Source of the DNA: a virus | Length of the DNA: 45,455 bases | Direction: 5' to 3' (one strand) | Virus record (IMG/VR): IMGVR_UViG_3300048586_000914 | Coordinates: 1 to 45,455 of that record | Translations under genes and position numbers: made by a program | Shown: piece after piece, positions 38,611 to 45,455 of the stretch | Layout: each line of letters opens with the position of its first letter | Numbering within the stretch: position 1 is the stretch's first letter | The notes under the pieces: generated by a model | The model's database searches: none | Told to the model about the DNA's origin: nothing | Seen by the model: the letters and a program-made list of their open reading frames with translations, nothing else

Positions 38611-38990
38611 TGGCACGCCGCCGCTACTGGCCCGATCTGCCGCCCGTCGCTGACCTGCCGGTCGCCCCGCACCGCTATCTCTGGACAGCGCCCTACACGC
38701 CGGAACCAGAGACTTACCGGCAAGCGGTCGACTCTGCGCCCTACAAGGTCGGTGATGTCGTCTATGTCATCGAAGGCGGCGGTGAGTTCCGCCGCGCCTA
38801 CATCACTTTCGTGGGCGCAAGCCGAAACTATTACGGTGATCTGCGCGAGGAATACACCGTGCGCCCCGAGACGAAAGCCGGGGCATGGGCACGCCGCGAA
38901 TACAAGGTGTTCCCCGGTTTCATCCAGCGCGGTTACAAGCGCGCGGGGCTGGCCCCGGAAATGCCCGCCGACGAGAGGATCATGGGATGA
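38610..38990 (+). CDS. hypothetical protein
   Basis: A 126-aa basic protein. The middle looks like a small SH3/KOW-type barrel (PYKVGDVVYVIEGGGEFRRAYITFVG, DLREEYTVRPE), flanked by a Pro-rich N-terminus and a helical, positively charged end. Such folds bind nucleic acid or protein, but no family is recognised. Translation is coupled to the preceding gene by a one-base overlap. Confidence 0.6.
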   Translation: MARRRYWPDLPPVADLPVAPHRYLWTAPYTPEPETYRQAVDSAPYKVGDVVYVIEGGGEFRRAYITFVGASRNYYGDLREEYTVRPETKAGAWARREYKVFPGFIQRGYKRAGLAPEMPADERIMG

Positions 38991-39172
38991 CCACGCGCGC
39001 CCGCCCGCTGTCCTACACCGCAGCCCTTCGCTGGATGATCCTGAACGATGATACTGAATGGCTGAACGATGACGATCCTGCCATCAGTGTCACCGCCGCG
39101 CTCGTGGCCGACATCTATGACCGCACGAACGACGAGGTGATCCGCGACTTGTTGAAGGAGTCCCGCAAGTGA
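38987..39172 (+). CDS. hypothetical small acidic protein
   Basis: A 61-aa acidic helical protein (LSYTAALRWMILNDDTEWLNDD, then SVTAALVADIYDRTNDEVIRDLLKESR). I have the impression that similar short helical proteins occur in other alphaproteobacterial phages, but cannot name a family or function. The ATG overlaps the stop before it (ATGA) and its stop overlaps the next GTG. Confidence 0.6.
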   Translation: MTTRARPLSYTAALRWMILNDDTEWLNDDDPAISVTAALVADIYDRTNDEVIRDLLKESRK

Positions 39173-39312
39173 CCCACCTGGAAGAATTGCGGCAGGCGAT
39201 GGCCGACGAGATTGCCAAGACCCGCCCCGAGATTGCCGCCGCCATCCGCGCCGCCGACACGCCGCAGTTCAAGCCCACGGCGGTGCCCCATCTGCGGGTC
39301 GTCGTCCGATGA
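39169..39312 (+). CDS. 47-aa hypothetical protein
   Basis: A short ORF starting at GTG that overlaps the preceding TGA (GTGA) and ending in a TGA that overlaps the next ATG (ATGA). It is a helix (LEELRQAMADEIAKTRPEIAAAIRAAD) with a basic tail (KPTAVPHLRVVVR). The double coupling argues that it is translated. Unknown role. Confidence 0.5.
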   Translation: MTHLEELRQAMADEIAKTRPEIAAAIRAADTPQFKPTAVPHLRVVVR

Positions 39313-39548
39313 CGCGGCACGCCGGATCACTCGCCTCGCGCCTGATCGACATGCGCCCCGGCGATGTCCTGTATCTGGACGATACGTTTTGCCCAGGTAA
39401 AGCGACCATACAGGAACGTGCTGTTCGTAATCTCTTGGTCAAAGTAACGGAATTGTCGGGTCGGGAATATGCAACCGAACGATGGGTTGCCGTCAGGGTC
39501 GCACCGCCCGAGGCGAAGCAATTGCTGGCCGTGACCCGCCATATCTGA
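39309..39548 (+). CDS. hypothetical protein
   Basis: A 79-aa protein, probably a small alpha-beta fold (GSLASRLIDMRPGDVLYLDDTF, AVRNLLVKVTELSG, RWVAVRVAPPEAKQLLAV). The pattern of a positive loop followed by strand is like phage regulators or anti-restriction peptides, but no specific match is seen. It starts in an ATGA overlap and is the last of the coupled plus-strand chain. Confidence 0.55.
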   Translation: MTRHAGSLASRLIDMRPGDVLYLDDTFCPGKATIQERAVRNLLVKVTELSGREYATERWVAVRVAPPEAKQLLAVTRHI

Positions 39549-39588
39549 CGAGCGGAAAATAGCGCATCACTTTAACGCATCTTGCCAG

Positions 39589-39621
39589 CTTGATTTGATG
39601 ACAACCCCCGGTAGTATCAAG
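39589..39621 (+). promoter_or_regulatory. dyad and possible promoter before the 69-aa gene
   Basis: CTTGAT at 39589-39594 and ATCAAG at 39616-39621 form a 6-bp dyad. TTGATT with TAGTAT about 16 bases later is a weak sigma70-like pair on the plus strand inside the dyad. The 96-base gap before the gene at 39645 makes a separate, regulated promoter reasonable. Confidence 0.35.
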
Positions 39622-39644
39622 CGAAGCGAACCGGGAGAATCAGC

Positions 39645-39854
39645 GTGACAAGTGAGACGGAAAAGTTGAAGGCCGAGATTGCCAGACTCAAGACCCAATA
39701 CGTCAACGCCCGCCTCGCGGGATGGCTGGACGGATACCAGCATTGCGCCGACACGGCCAAGGCACTTGCCGCGAACGCCGACACGCCTCTGGTCGCTCGC
39801 CTACAGCATACCGCCGCGTCTCACCGTCACACGATCCACGGCCCGCGACATTAG
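39645..39854 (+). CDS. hypothetical coiled-coil protein
   Basis: A 69-aa protein with an N-terminal coiled coil (TSETEKLKAEIARLKTQYVNARLAGWLDGY) and a second helix (CADTAKALAANADT). A GGGAG sequence lies before the GTG start. It ends with a 4-base overlap with the convergent primase gene and no terminator is visible between them, so transcripts may run into each other. Unknown function. Confidence 0.55.
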   Translation: MTSETEKLKAEIARLKTQYVNARLAGWLDGYQHCADTAKALAANADTPLVARLQHTAASHRHTIHGPRH

Positions 39855-42052
39855 CGGACGATGTAGTGTTGGGCGCGGCAGTAATCGTCCACTGTCTCGC
39901 CCGGTGCGGACGGCAGCTTATAGAGGACGGGTCGTTTCCCGTCCTCTTGTTCAATGGGCTGCCAAGCGCGCTCAAACCGTCTGTATCCCATTGCTTCCAA
40001 TATCTTGCCGTGCTTGTTCCGACCGATGCGAATGCCACGGTCGCGCATCAGCCGGTCGAGCGCCCACGACGAAACCCATCCGCCCCGGAAGCCCACGGTG
40101 TTGTCCTCTGCCGCTTCAAGGATTTCTTGTTCCACGCCGCCAAGCGATTCACCGATGGACTCCTCTGTCGATGTCGTCGTGGGCGCGCGATGGCACGAGG
40201 TGGCCGGGTTGAGGTCGTCCGGTATCTGGTAATTCTTGAGGTAGTGGCCGACCGCAGAATAACCGCCATCCCGCAGCCAATCATAGAGGTCGGGGAAATA
40301 GCGCCCGGTCATCCCGTCCCGCACCAGATCGTCCGTTGATTGCTGCGCCGTGAAGAATATCGCATAGCGCCGATCATTGCGGGATTTCAGCACGGCATCC
40401 TTGTAATTGGTGCAGAACGCCCAATTCGCCAGATTGCGGATCAACCGCTGATCTGCGCCTTTGCGTTCGGCCTCAATCTCGATGTTCGTGATCATCGTTT
40501 TGAGGTCGTCCAGTATTTCCCGGCGACCGTTCATATGGATTTCTTCAACGAGGATAAACAGCTTGTTTTCGACCCATCCGTTGAATTGCCCGCCAAGCAA
40601 TTTGGCGCGCGGCTGGTGCGTGTATTGCCGACCGACAGCGTAGGACACGCACGACAACAGCGCCGTCTTGCCGTTGCCCTCGCACCCCTGCACGACCGGT
40701 GCCCACTGGAATTTGACGCCGGGATACTGGACGACCGCCGCCATGTAGGCCACGAGGATCGACCGGTCGCGCTCGTCGGGCAACAGCTTGCACATCAGAT
40801 CGAGGAACCGCGACACGTCGCCCTGGGTGATGTCCACATCGGGCGGCATGTAGGCGTTGACCGTGCCATCGTTCAGGATCAGGCCGAACGCCAGATCGGG
40901 GCGGAAACAGGTCGTGATCGCCTGCGGAAACCGGGTCGCCTTGTTTTGGGTCAGCGCCTTGAACGCATCGTCGGTCGGCTTGGTCCCGTCAGGCATCATC
41001 TGGAACATATGCCCGCCATAGGTGGCGTTGAATTGTTCGGGCTTGAGCATCCGCCCGTCAGGGATCAGCACGCGGTGAGCATCCGAGATATAGACGCATC
41101 CCCGAAAGTGTTCCTGCATTTCGGGCACCGTCAGATACACCTCGGGCACCCCGTCAGCGCCAGCTTGCGCCGCAGCCGCGACCGGGGCAGGGCGGTCATA
41201 GACGGTCTTGCAGAGGCGGGCGGCGTTCTGCACGGTGTCGCGCCGGTAATCCTCGCGGCGCTCATACTTGTCCCGCATCAGCGCCGACCGGCGAAACAGG
41301 CGGTCCATCCGGGGCATGTCCCGGCCCGTCCAGAACGCGAGGTGCGCCATCAGCGCCGCGTCGGCAGAGGACCGGTCGAAACCGCCCGACCCGTCGAACG
41401 CCGGATAGATGCGCGCCAGCTTGGCGGCGTCGGCATTCCAGAGGTCGGCGGCAGAGGCACGCATCCCGAACGCGGCACCGGCCCCGCCCGACCGCAGCAT
41501 CAGCGCCAGCAACGCCTCGTCATCCACCGGCCCCGTATAGCGCGGATCGACACCCTCGGGCAGATCGCCAAGGTGTTCACGCTGCGGCACCACCTTGAGA
41601 AGCGTATCGGTAAAGTCGCGGTCGATCTGGACGCCACCAATGGGTGCCCATCCGGTTCCGCCAAAGGCGACAAACCTCTGATCGGTGTAACACTCCAACC
41701 ACCCATCCCATTTGTTCCTTCTGTCCGCGAGGCGCGACGGGTCGCAGCGCCCGATGATGTGAAGGCCCGTGCCTGATTGGGACACCTCGCCCAATGCACC
41801 GGCAAAGCTGGTAAAGATCGCCACGGCCTCGGGCTTCCACGCGCCATCGACCGCGCACTTGTCCAGATCGAGGAAGAACAGCCCGTCCTCGCGCCTGATG
41901 TCGAACGCCACCGGCAGACCCGAGGCGACCGCCGTGGCGTAGTCGGTGTGATTGGCCGGATCGTGGGCATCGCAGATCGTGCCGTCCCGCAGGCATGGCA
42001 TCTTGCGACCGTCCACGAGACGCCAATTGAGGAACCGGGGCGGCAGGTTCAT
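39851..42052 (-). CDS. AEP primase-polymerase/SF3 helicase fusion
   Basis: A 733-aa replicative primase-helicase. The N-terminal bifunctional primase-polymerase domain has the metal-binding DLD in FFLDLDKC (about 61-64), the nucleotide-binding SGTGLH (about 93-98) and a following FVAFGGTGW. The C-terminal superfamily 3 helicase of the D5/DUF5906 type has Walker A GCEGNGKT (456-463), Walker B LFILVEEIHM (about 498-507) and a later NWAFCTNY sensor. A winged-helix-like end follows (WVSSWALDRLMRDRGIRIGRNKHGKILEAMGY). It would prime and unwind DNA for the family B polymerase. It is last in a minus operon that begins near the attachment site with luxI and fic. Confidence 0.92.
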   Translation of the reverse strand: MNLPPRFLNWRLVDGRKMPCLRDGTICDAHDPANHTDYATAVASGLPVAFDIRREDGLFFLDLDKCAVDGAWKPEAVAIFTSFAGALGEVSQSGTGLHIIGRCDPSRLADRRNKWDGWLECYTDQRFVAFGGTGWAPIGGVQIDRDFTDTLLKVVPQREHLGDLPEGVDPRYTGPVDDEALLALMLRSGGAGAAFGMRASAADLWNADAAKLARIYPAFDGSGGFDRSSADAALMAHLAFWTGRDMPRMDRLFRRSALMRDKYERREDYRRDTVQNAARLCKTVYDRPAPVAAAAQAGADGVPEVYLTVPEMQEHFRGCVYISDAHRVLIPDGRMLKPEQFNATYGGHMFQMMPDGTKPTDDAFKALTQNKATRFPQAITTCFRPDLAFGLILNDGTVNAYMPPDVDITQGDVSRFLDLMCKLLPDERDRSILVAYMAAVVQYPGVKFQWAPVVQGCEGNGKTALLSCVSYAVGRQYTHQPRAKLLGGQFNGWVENKLFILVEEIHMNGRREILDDLKTMITNIEIEAERKGADQRLIRNLANWAFCTNYKDAVLKSRNDRRYAIFFTAQQSTDDLVRDGMTGRYFPDLYDWLRDGGYSAVGHYLKNYQIPDDLNPATSCHRAPTTTSTEESIGESLGGVEQEILEAAEDNTVGFRGGWVSSWALDRLMRDRGIRIGRNKHGKILEAMGYRRFERAWQPIEQEDGKRPVLYKLPSAPGETVDDYCRAQHYIVR

Positions 42053-42054
42053 GC

Positions 42055-42927
42055 TTAGAACAACCAGCCGATCAGCACGAAACCGTCGCCACCGCGACCA
42101 CCCACACCCCCGGTCGTGCCCGCGCCACCGCCGCCACCGCCCGACCCCCGCGCACCATAACCGCCCTTGCCGCCGACGCCGGTATTGCTGGACCCGCCAC
42201 CGCTGCCACCCGTGAAGGTCGGCGGCAGCCAGAGTTCATACCCGGCGTTCCCATCGTTCGATCCGGCAAGCCCGCCCGCGATGGTCGGTGCCAGGCCCGC
42301 AGCCGTGACCGCACCACCGGCAAAGTCTGCCGATGTCGTGCCGCCACCGCCCGCGCCGCTGGACACGATCACACCGGACCCGCCGAACGCCACCGCAGCG
42401 CCCGCCGCGCCAGCTTGACCACCACCGGCACCGCCGCCCTGGCCCGCGAGCGACACGAACGCCCCGAGGCTGGAATAGGGGCACGAGGTGCCCGCCACCA
42501 CGGCACCGGCAGAACCAGCCGCACCGACCGCCGCAGCCGCGCCGTTGCCGCCAAGACCACCGCCCCGACCGATCAGCAACAGGGACGCCGCCGCCGTGGT
42601 CGAGCGCAGGGCGACAAAGCTGTCACCGCCGACCGCCGCGATACCGCCAAGCCCCGGCTGGACATAGAGGACATCAGGCAAGAGCGCCGCGAGGATCGAG
42701 ATACGCGACATCGACGCGGACCCGCCACCACCGCCGCCACCACCGGCAGCCGCAGCCGCCCGCGTGAAGCCATTGCCACCGGCACCACCGCCGCCCACGG
42801 CGACGATTTCCAGCATCTTTGCGCCATAGGGCACGTTGAACGCCTGCCACTGGTTCGCACCCGTGCCCATCGGGTCGAACCGGCGCATCTGACCCGGTTC
42901 TTTCGGCAGGTAATGCGGGAAGGTCAT
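42055..42927 (-). CDS. glycine-rich tail fibre/adhesin protein
   Basis: A 290-aa protein in which most of residues 40-285 are Gly/Ala-rich, with runs like VGGGGAGGNGF, GGGGGGGGSAS and GKGGYGARGSGGGGGGAG. Such Gly-rich proteins of phage tails form polyglycine-II helical sandwiches in tip adhesins. The N-terminal 38 residues may be the attachment part. The end (GGDGFVLIGWLF) is hydrophobic, a typical trimerisation or assembly end. It would bind the host receptor. The DNA is naturally repetitive here because of the Gly codons. Confidence 0.75.
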   Translation of the reverse strand: MTFPHYLPKEPGQMRRFDPMGTGANQWQAFNVPYGAKMLEIVAVGGGGAGGNGFTRAAAAAGGGGGGGGSASMSRISILAALLPDVLYVQPGLGGIAAVGGDSFVALRSTTAAASLLLIGRGGGLGGNGAAAAVGAAGSAGAVVAGTSCPYSSLGAFVSLAGQGGGAGGGQAGAAGAAVAFGGSGVIVSSGAGGGGTTSADFAGGAVTAAGLAPTIAGGLAGSNDGNAGYELWLPPTFTGGSGGGSSNTGVGGKGGYGARGSGGGGGGAGTTGGVGGRGGDGFVLIGWLF

Positions 42928-43337
42928 CAGTAGTCACCCCCGACCGCCGTGACGGCGTAACCGCCCGCCACCGCCGTCCCGAGGGTCACGTTGATCTTGT
43001 AACCGGCAGGGATGGGGATATTGAGCGGCAGTTGCATCCCGGCGATTGCCGCGACTTCCGAGTTGGTCGTGGCGGGCAGACCGATTTCCTCAATCAGCAC
43101 GTTGTTCGCTGCGGTCGCATTGGTCGATCCGTTGTTCAGGAACACCCGCAGGACCGACGCGACGTTCGTGCCCCTCGGGCGCACGATCAGCTTTTGCACG
43201 AACGACCCGTCAGCCGCCGCCGTGAACACGGTGTCAACCGTGCCGGTGCCGTCCTTGGCGGTGTTCGCTGCGGTGATCCCGTTCGCCCATTCGGCGTGCG
43301 GCGTGTCCGAAAAGATCGGGGCGGTATTGGCAACCAT
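42927..43337 (-). CDS. putative tail/virion decoration protein
   Basis: A 136-aa beta-rich protein (TVDTVFTAAADGSFVQKLIVRPRGTNVASVLRVFLNNG, LNIPIPAGYKINVTLG, AGGYAVTAVGGDY) that resembles small structural proteins encoded beside tail fibres. It follows the DUF2793 gene by 12 bases and precedes the Gly-rich adhesin with a one-base overlap. Probably a fibre-associated or decoration protein; direct evidence is lacking. Confidence 0.55.
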   Translation of the reverse strand: MVANTAPIFSDTPHAEWANGITAANTAKDGTGTVDTVFTAAADGSFVQKLIVRPRGTNVASVLRVFLNNGSTNATAANNVLIEEIGLPATTNSEVAAIAGMQLPLNIPIPAGYKINVTLGTAVAGGYAVTAVGGDY

Positions 43338-43349
43338 GTCAGTGACTCC

Positions 43350-43979
43350 TCAATTCGTGTATGCGTTCTGGCCCATCGCCAGGGTCAGCCCGAGGTTGAC
43401 CACGCCATCGGCGCCATCGGCACCGGCTGGACCCGTGGCACCCGGCGCACCGTCAGCCCCGTCCGCGCCATCGGCACCGGCTGGACCCGTGGGACCGGCA
43501 ATCGCGGGGATCGTGACCGTCACCACCCCGCCCACGTTCGTGACGGTCACGCCCGTCCCGGTGAAGTCGAGTGTGGTCAGGGCGGTCGTCAGGGTCGTGC
43601 CCTCGTCCTTGACCGTGACCGACCCGCCGCCAGACGACAGGGACAGCGTGACCCATGCGGTGCCATCCCACGACACGAACGAACCAAGGGCGGCGTTCCA
43701 CCCAAGCCATCCGTTGCGCGGCGTGAAGAACACCCACCCGCCCGAGAGGCGCAGGGCGACCTTGTTCGTCTGCCCGGCCCACGCCCCGGTCGCGCCGGTC
43801 GGCACGATGTATTTGTCACCCTCTGCCGGTGATCCGGGCGGCGTGGTGATCGCGCCCGAAATGACATTGAGTTGCAACAGGGCGTCGAGGCGCATGAACG
43901 CCTCGTTGGCGGTGACGTGCTTTTGCGCCTGCGCCGCTTGCAAAAGGGTGATATTCGCCTGCGGGGTCGTGGTCATCAT
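43350..43979 (-). CDS. DUF2793 tail fibre protein with collagen-like repeats
   Basis: A 209-aa protein whose first 115 residues match DUF2793, common in alphaproteobacterial phages (LLQAAQAQKHVTANEAFMRLDALLQL, EGDKYIVPTGATGAWAGQ, NGWLGWNA, WDGTAWVTL). Residues 160-195 contain about ten collagen-like Gly-X-Y triplets (GPTGPAGADGADGADG, GAPGATGPAG), so the protein is likely a trimeric fibre. The last 15 residues are the tip. It lies downstream of fic with an ATGA overlap. Confidence 0.85.
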   Translation of the reverse strand: MMTTTPQANITLLQAAQAQKHVTANEAFMRLDALLQLNVISGAITTPPGSPAEGDKYIVPTGATGAWAGQTNKVALRLSGGWVFFTPRNGWLGWNAALGSFVSWDGTAWVTLSLSSGGGSVTVKDEGTTLTTALTTLDFTGTGVTVTNVGGVVTVTIPAIAGPTGPAGADGADGADGAPGATGPAGADGADGVVNLGLTLAMGQNAYTN

Positions 43980-44500
43980 TTCACCCTGAATTGCGCCTGC
44001 ACGTCATAATCACCGGACGTGTCGAAACGCTTAACCCTGCGGTCGTGCGCCTCAAGCGTCTGGTAATGAAAGCATTGCAGGAAACCCAATTCGCGGTGCG
44101 GTCGGTCGATCTGGCGTTCCATCATCCACAACCAGATCGCACGGCCAGATCGCCCATTGCCGTCCGTAAACGGATGCAGGTGTTCATAGGCACAATAGGC
44201 GTCGTGCGCGTCGATCATGCCGGTGACGATCCGCGCGTTCAGATCGGCAAGCGCCCGCCCGATCTGCGGCCCGCCTTCCGGTGCCATGTGCCGACCGACG
44301 CGGACGTTCAGGCCCGGTTCGGTGCGCAGGCTGTTCCCCGGCGCGACGGCACCGACGAACACCTTGAGCGGTTCGATCCCCACGTCACCGGCCAGGAACG
44401 TCGTGTGCGCTTGGTATTCGGTCTTGGATGGGTCGCGGTCGATCCCCTCGATCCGGTTCGATTCGATGATGAAATTGTAAAGCCACGTCTCGATCCTCAT
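43976..44500 (-). CDS. class II Fic domain protein (AMP-transferase)
   Basis: A 174-aa Fic protein. The active-site motif is HPFTDGNGRSGR (residues 109-120), a complete match to HxFx(D/E)GNGRxxR. The N-terminal helix has SNRIEG (residues 14-19), the (S/T)xxxE(G/N) inhibitory motif, so it is a class II, self-inhibited Fic. The flap strand region is HMAPEGGPQI (71-80). Such enzymes usually transfer AMP to a protein side chain. A short N-terminal arm suggests no extra targeting domain. It starts in an ATGA overlap with the AHL synthase and ends in ATGA with the DUF2793 gene, so luxI, fic and the fibre genes share a message. Its target is unknown; toxin, host-takeover or antidefence roles are possible. 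Confidence 0.92.
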   Translation of the reverse strand: MRIETWLYNFIIESNRIEGIDRDPSKTEYQAHTTFLAGDVGIEPLKVFVGAVAPGNSLRTEPGLNVRVGRHMAPEGGPQIGRALADLNARIVTGMIDAHDAYCAYEHLHPFTDGNGRSGRAIWLWMMERQIDRPHRELGFLQCFHYQTLEAHDRRVKRFDTSGDYDVQAQFRVK

Positions 44501-45075
44501 GCCGCAATCCCCCACTGGTCCGGTCTGATCCCGGCACGCTTCAACAACACCTCGCGCTGGTCATCCGAGTATTGCCACACCCCGACGCCAATCTCGCCGT
44601 CCGTCCCGGCGACGACAGGTTCCGACCCGATCAGGCGATAGACCCGCAGCATCGGCATGGCGAACACGCCGACGAAATGGGTCACGTCATGCTTGCGCAT
44701 CAGTTCCCCGCCGCCGAACATCAGGGCCGACGCGATGCGATGGCTGGACCCCGGCGCGAGACAGAACCGCGTGCATTCCCACATCGCCGGGTCGCGGAAC
44801 GGATGGTTCCCGACGAGGTGCATGAAATGCTCGTTGATCATCGTGCGACCGGTCGTCGGCAGGAACCGCGCCGACCCGCCGTGCAGCCCGTCAGGACTGC
44901 GCCAGATCACATAGATGGGGTCGAGGTCGTCATACTGGTCGCGCTCGCGGCCCTCGTCATCGACCGTCACCGGCCACCCGAGGCGGTCGCGGAATTGCTT
45001 GGTGCGGTCGCGGAACATCGAGTCCCGCAACTCGGGATGCTGGTCGAGGTCGTGCCCGTGCAGGTAGAGCAACAT
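44497..45075 (-). CDS. LuxI-family acyl-homoserine-lactone synthase
   Basis: A 192-aa autoinducer synthase of the LuxI family, which makes N-acyl-homoserine lactones from S-adenosylmethionine and acyl-ACP. Family invariants are present in order and spacing: R24, F28, W34, D46, D49, R70, F84, E100 and R103 (in the stretches RDRTKQFRDRLGWPV, YDDLDPIYVIW, RFLPTTGRTM, WECTRFC). The C-terminal half (FVGVFAMPMLRVYRLIG, GVGVWQY) is the usual acyl-chain pocket part. No luxR gene exists in the window. The gene is coupled to fic (ATGA) and abuts the gene before it (TGATG). It is near the prophage end, a site for cargo genes, and may give the lysogen a signal or help the phage sense related hosts. Confidence 0.93.
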   Translation of the reverse strand: MLLYLHGHDLDQHPELRDSMFRDRTKQFRDRLGWPVTVDDEGRERDQYDDLDPIYVIWRSPDGLHGGSARFLPTTGRTMINEHFMHLVGNHPFRDPAMWECTRFCLAPGSSHRIASALMFGGGELMRKHDVTHFVGVFAMPMLRVYRLIGSEPVVAGTDGEIGVGVWQYSDDQREVLLKRAGIRPDQWGIAA

Positions 45076-45455
45076 CAGTTTGCCCCCTTGCGCCAGTTGC
45101 CGCCGCGACCCTTGCCCAAGAGGTGCAGGGTGCCTTTCTTGATCGACGCGCTGATGTTGTTGGGATGAATGCCGAGCGCCTTGGCAGCCGCCGCCCGCGA
45201 CGGATAGACCACGCCGTCAACCTCGGTTTCCTTGTATTTGCCCCGACCACCGTTCGCCCCCGGTTCGCCCCGTTTTGCGGTCGGAATCGGGCGGATTCGG
45301 TCAGGTTTCGTTTTTGGAAGTTGCTGGATTTCCAGAGACTTAGCGGTTTCCCGCTGCCCTCCGAAGGCAGAGGTCGCACGTTCGAATCGTGCTGGGTGCG
45401 CCAACTTCCCCTCATTGATCTCCCAGTTGTGACGGCTTGTCGCGTGACGGCGCAT
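45075..45455 (-). CDS. NUMOD1-like DNA-binding peptide, start uncertain, spans attachment site
   Basis: Only the C-terminal 55 or so residues look real: a NUMOD1-like helix-turn-helix (DGVVYPSRAAAAKALGIHPN, then NISASIKKGTLHLLGKG) with a basic tail. The frame stays open to the window end, but residues 17-35 (LAHPARFERATSAFGG) are an antisense translation of the tRNA-Arg fragment. The true start is probably internal, for example a GTG at 45212 with GAGG eight bases upstream (45 aa), or it lies in flanking DNA and differs between integrated and excised forms. The gene abuts luxI. NUMOD1 domains usually accompany homing nucleases, but no nuclease domain is present. Confidence 0.45.
   Translation of the reverse strand: MRRHATSRHNWEINEGKLAHPARFERATSAFGGQRETAKSLEIQQLPKTKPDRIRPIPTAKRGEPGANGGRGKYKETEVDGVVYPSRAAAAKALGIHPNNISASIKKGTLHLLGKGRGGNWRKGAN
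45354..45403 (+). other. 3' half of tRNA-Arg(CCG), predicted attachment site core (attR)
   Basis: The segment folds as the 3' part of a tRNA: anticodon arm CTGCC-CTCCGAA-GGCAG (anticodon CCG), variable loop AGGTC, T arm GCACG-TTCGAAT-CGTGC, acceptor strand TGGGTGC, discriminator G and an encoded CCA. The D arm and 5' acceptor strand are missing upstream. Phages often integrate into tRNA 3' ends and leave such a duplicate. The intact gene should lie just left of base 1, beyond the integrase. Sequence right of 45403 would then be host DNA. Confidence 0.85.

Noticed and set aside
42055-42927. Alternative-frame ORFs over the glycine-rich gene (His/Arg/Pro-rich on the plus strand)
   Set aside because: They mirror GGC/GCC codon runs of the minus-strand adhesin and lack any start signals.
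45354-45403. Functional tRNA-Arg gene
   Set aside because: The D arm and the 5' acceptor strand are missing, so it can only be the 3' half left by integration.
45213-45455. N-terminal part of the last ORF as a real protein
   Set aside because: It contains the antisense translation of the tRNA-Arg fragment (HPARFERATSAFGG), a well-known false-gene signature.

Overview
The window reads as a complete temperate siphophage genome integrated as a prophage in a GC-rich alphaproteobacterium, probably one of the Rhodobacterales. The evidence is a tyrosine integrase at the left edge, a 50-nt 3' half of a tRNA-Arg(CCG) gene at the right edge (45354-45403) that looks like the distal attachment site, and a tail module in gene-transfer-agent (GTA) order. 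An intact tRNA-Arg(CCG) is predicted just left of base 1. No virion, replication or lysis gene appears broken.

Layout. (1) 1-6258, minus: one tightly overlapping operon from an SF2 helicase through an HD phosphohydrolase, a VRR-NUC nuclease, a TetR-type HTH peptide, two methyltransferase-like genes, small unknowns and an excisionase-like HTH protein to the integrase. (2) 6259-6335: divergent control region with dyads. (3) 6336-12570, plus: replication operon with a DUF2800 nuclease, DUF2815 ssDNA-binding protein, family B DNA polymerase and dNMP kinase, closed by a terminator. (4) 12630-32607, minus: late operon. In transcription order it holds terminase small subunit, holin, a tiny membrane ORF, GH108 endolysin, overlapping spanins, lambda A/W/B-like packaging and portal genes, an HK97-type protease-capsid fusion, FII-like connector, tail terminator, major tail protein, frameshifted tail chaperone, tape measure, beta-helix tailspike, DUF2460, DUF2163, NlpC/P60, GTA TIM-barrel tip protein and a metallophosphoesterase. 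(5) 32608-36341: two clusters of a 17-bp interrupted palindrome (GCGCA-N7-TGCGC) and a 490-bp minisatellite block, around an operon of eight small unknown proteins. (6) 36342-37882, minus, and 38154-39854, plus: early/unknown genes diverging from a promoter region rich in GANTC. (7) 39851-45455, minus: from the att end inward, a NUMOD1-like peptide, a LuxI-family acyl-homoserine-lactone synthase, a class II Fic protein, collagen-like and glycine-rich tail proteins, and an AEP primase/SF3 helicase.

How it works together. Replication uses the PrimPol/SF3 primase-helicase, PolB and the ssDNA-binding protein. Heads are filled by a lambda-type (probably cos) terminase and joined to a GTA-like tail. 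Lysis uses holin, GH108 muramidase and spanins. The most unexpected content is the luxI-fic pair at the attachment-site end, with no luxR in the window, and the repeat-rich control region of unknown function upstream of the late operon. No CI-like repressor is recognisable, so the lysogeny switch is unexplained.
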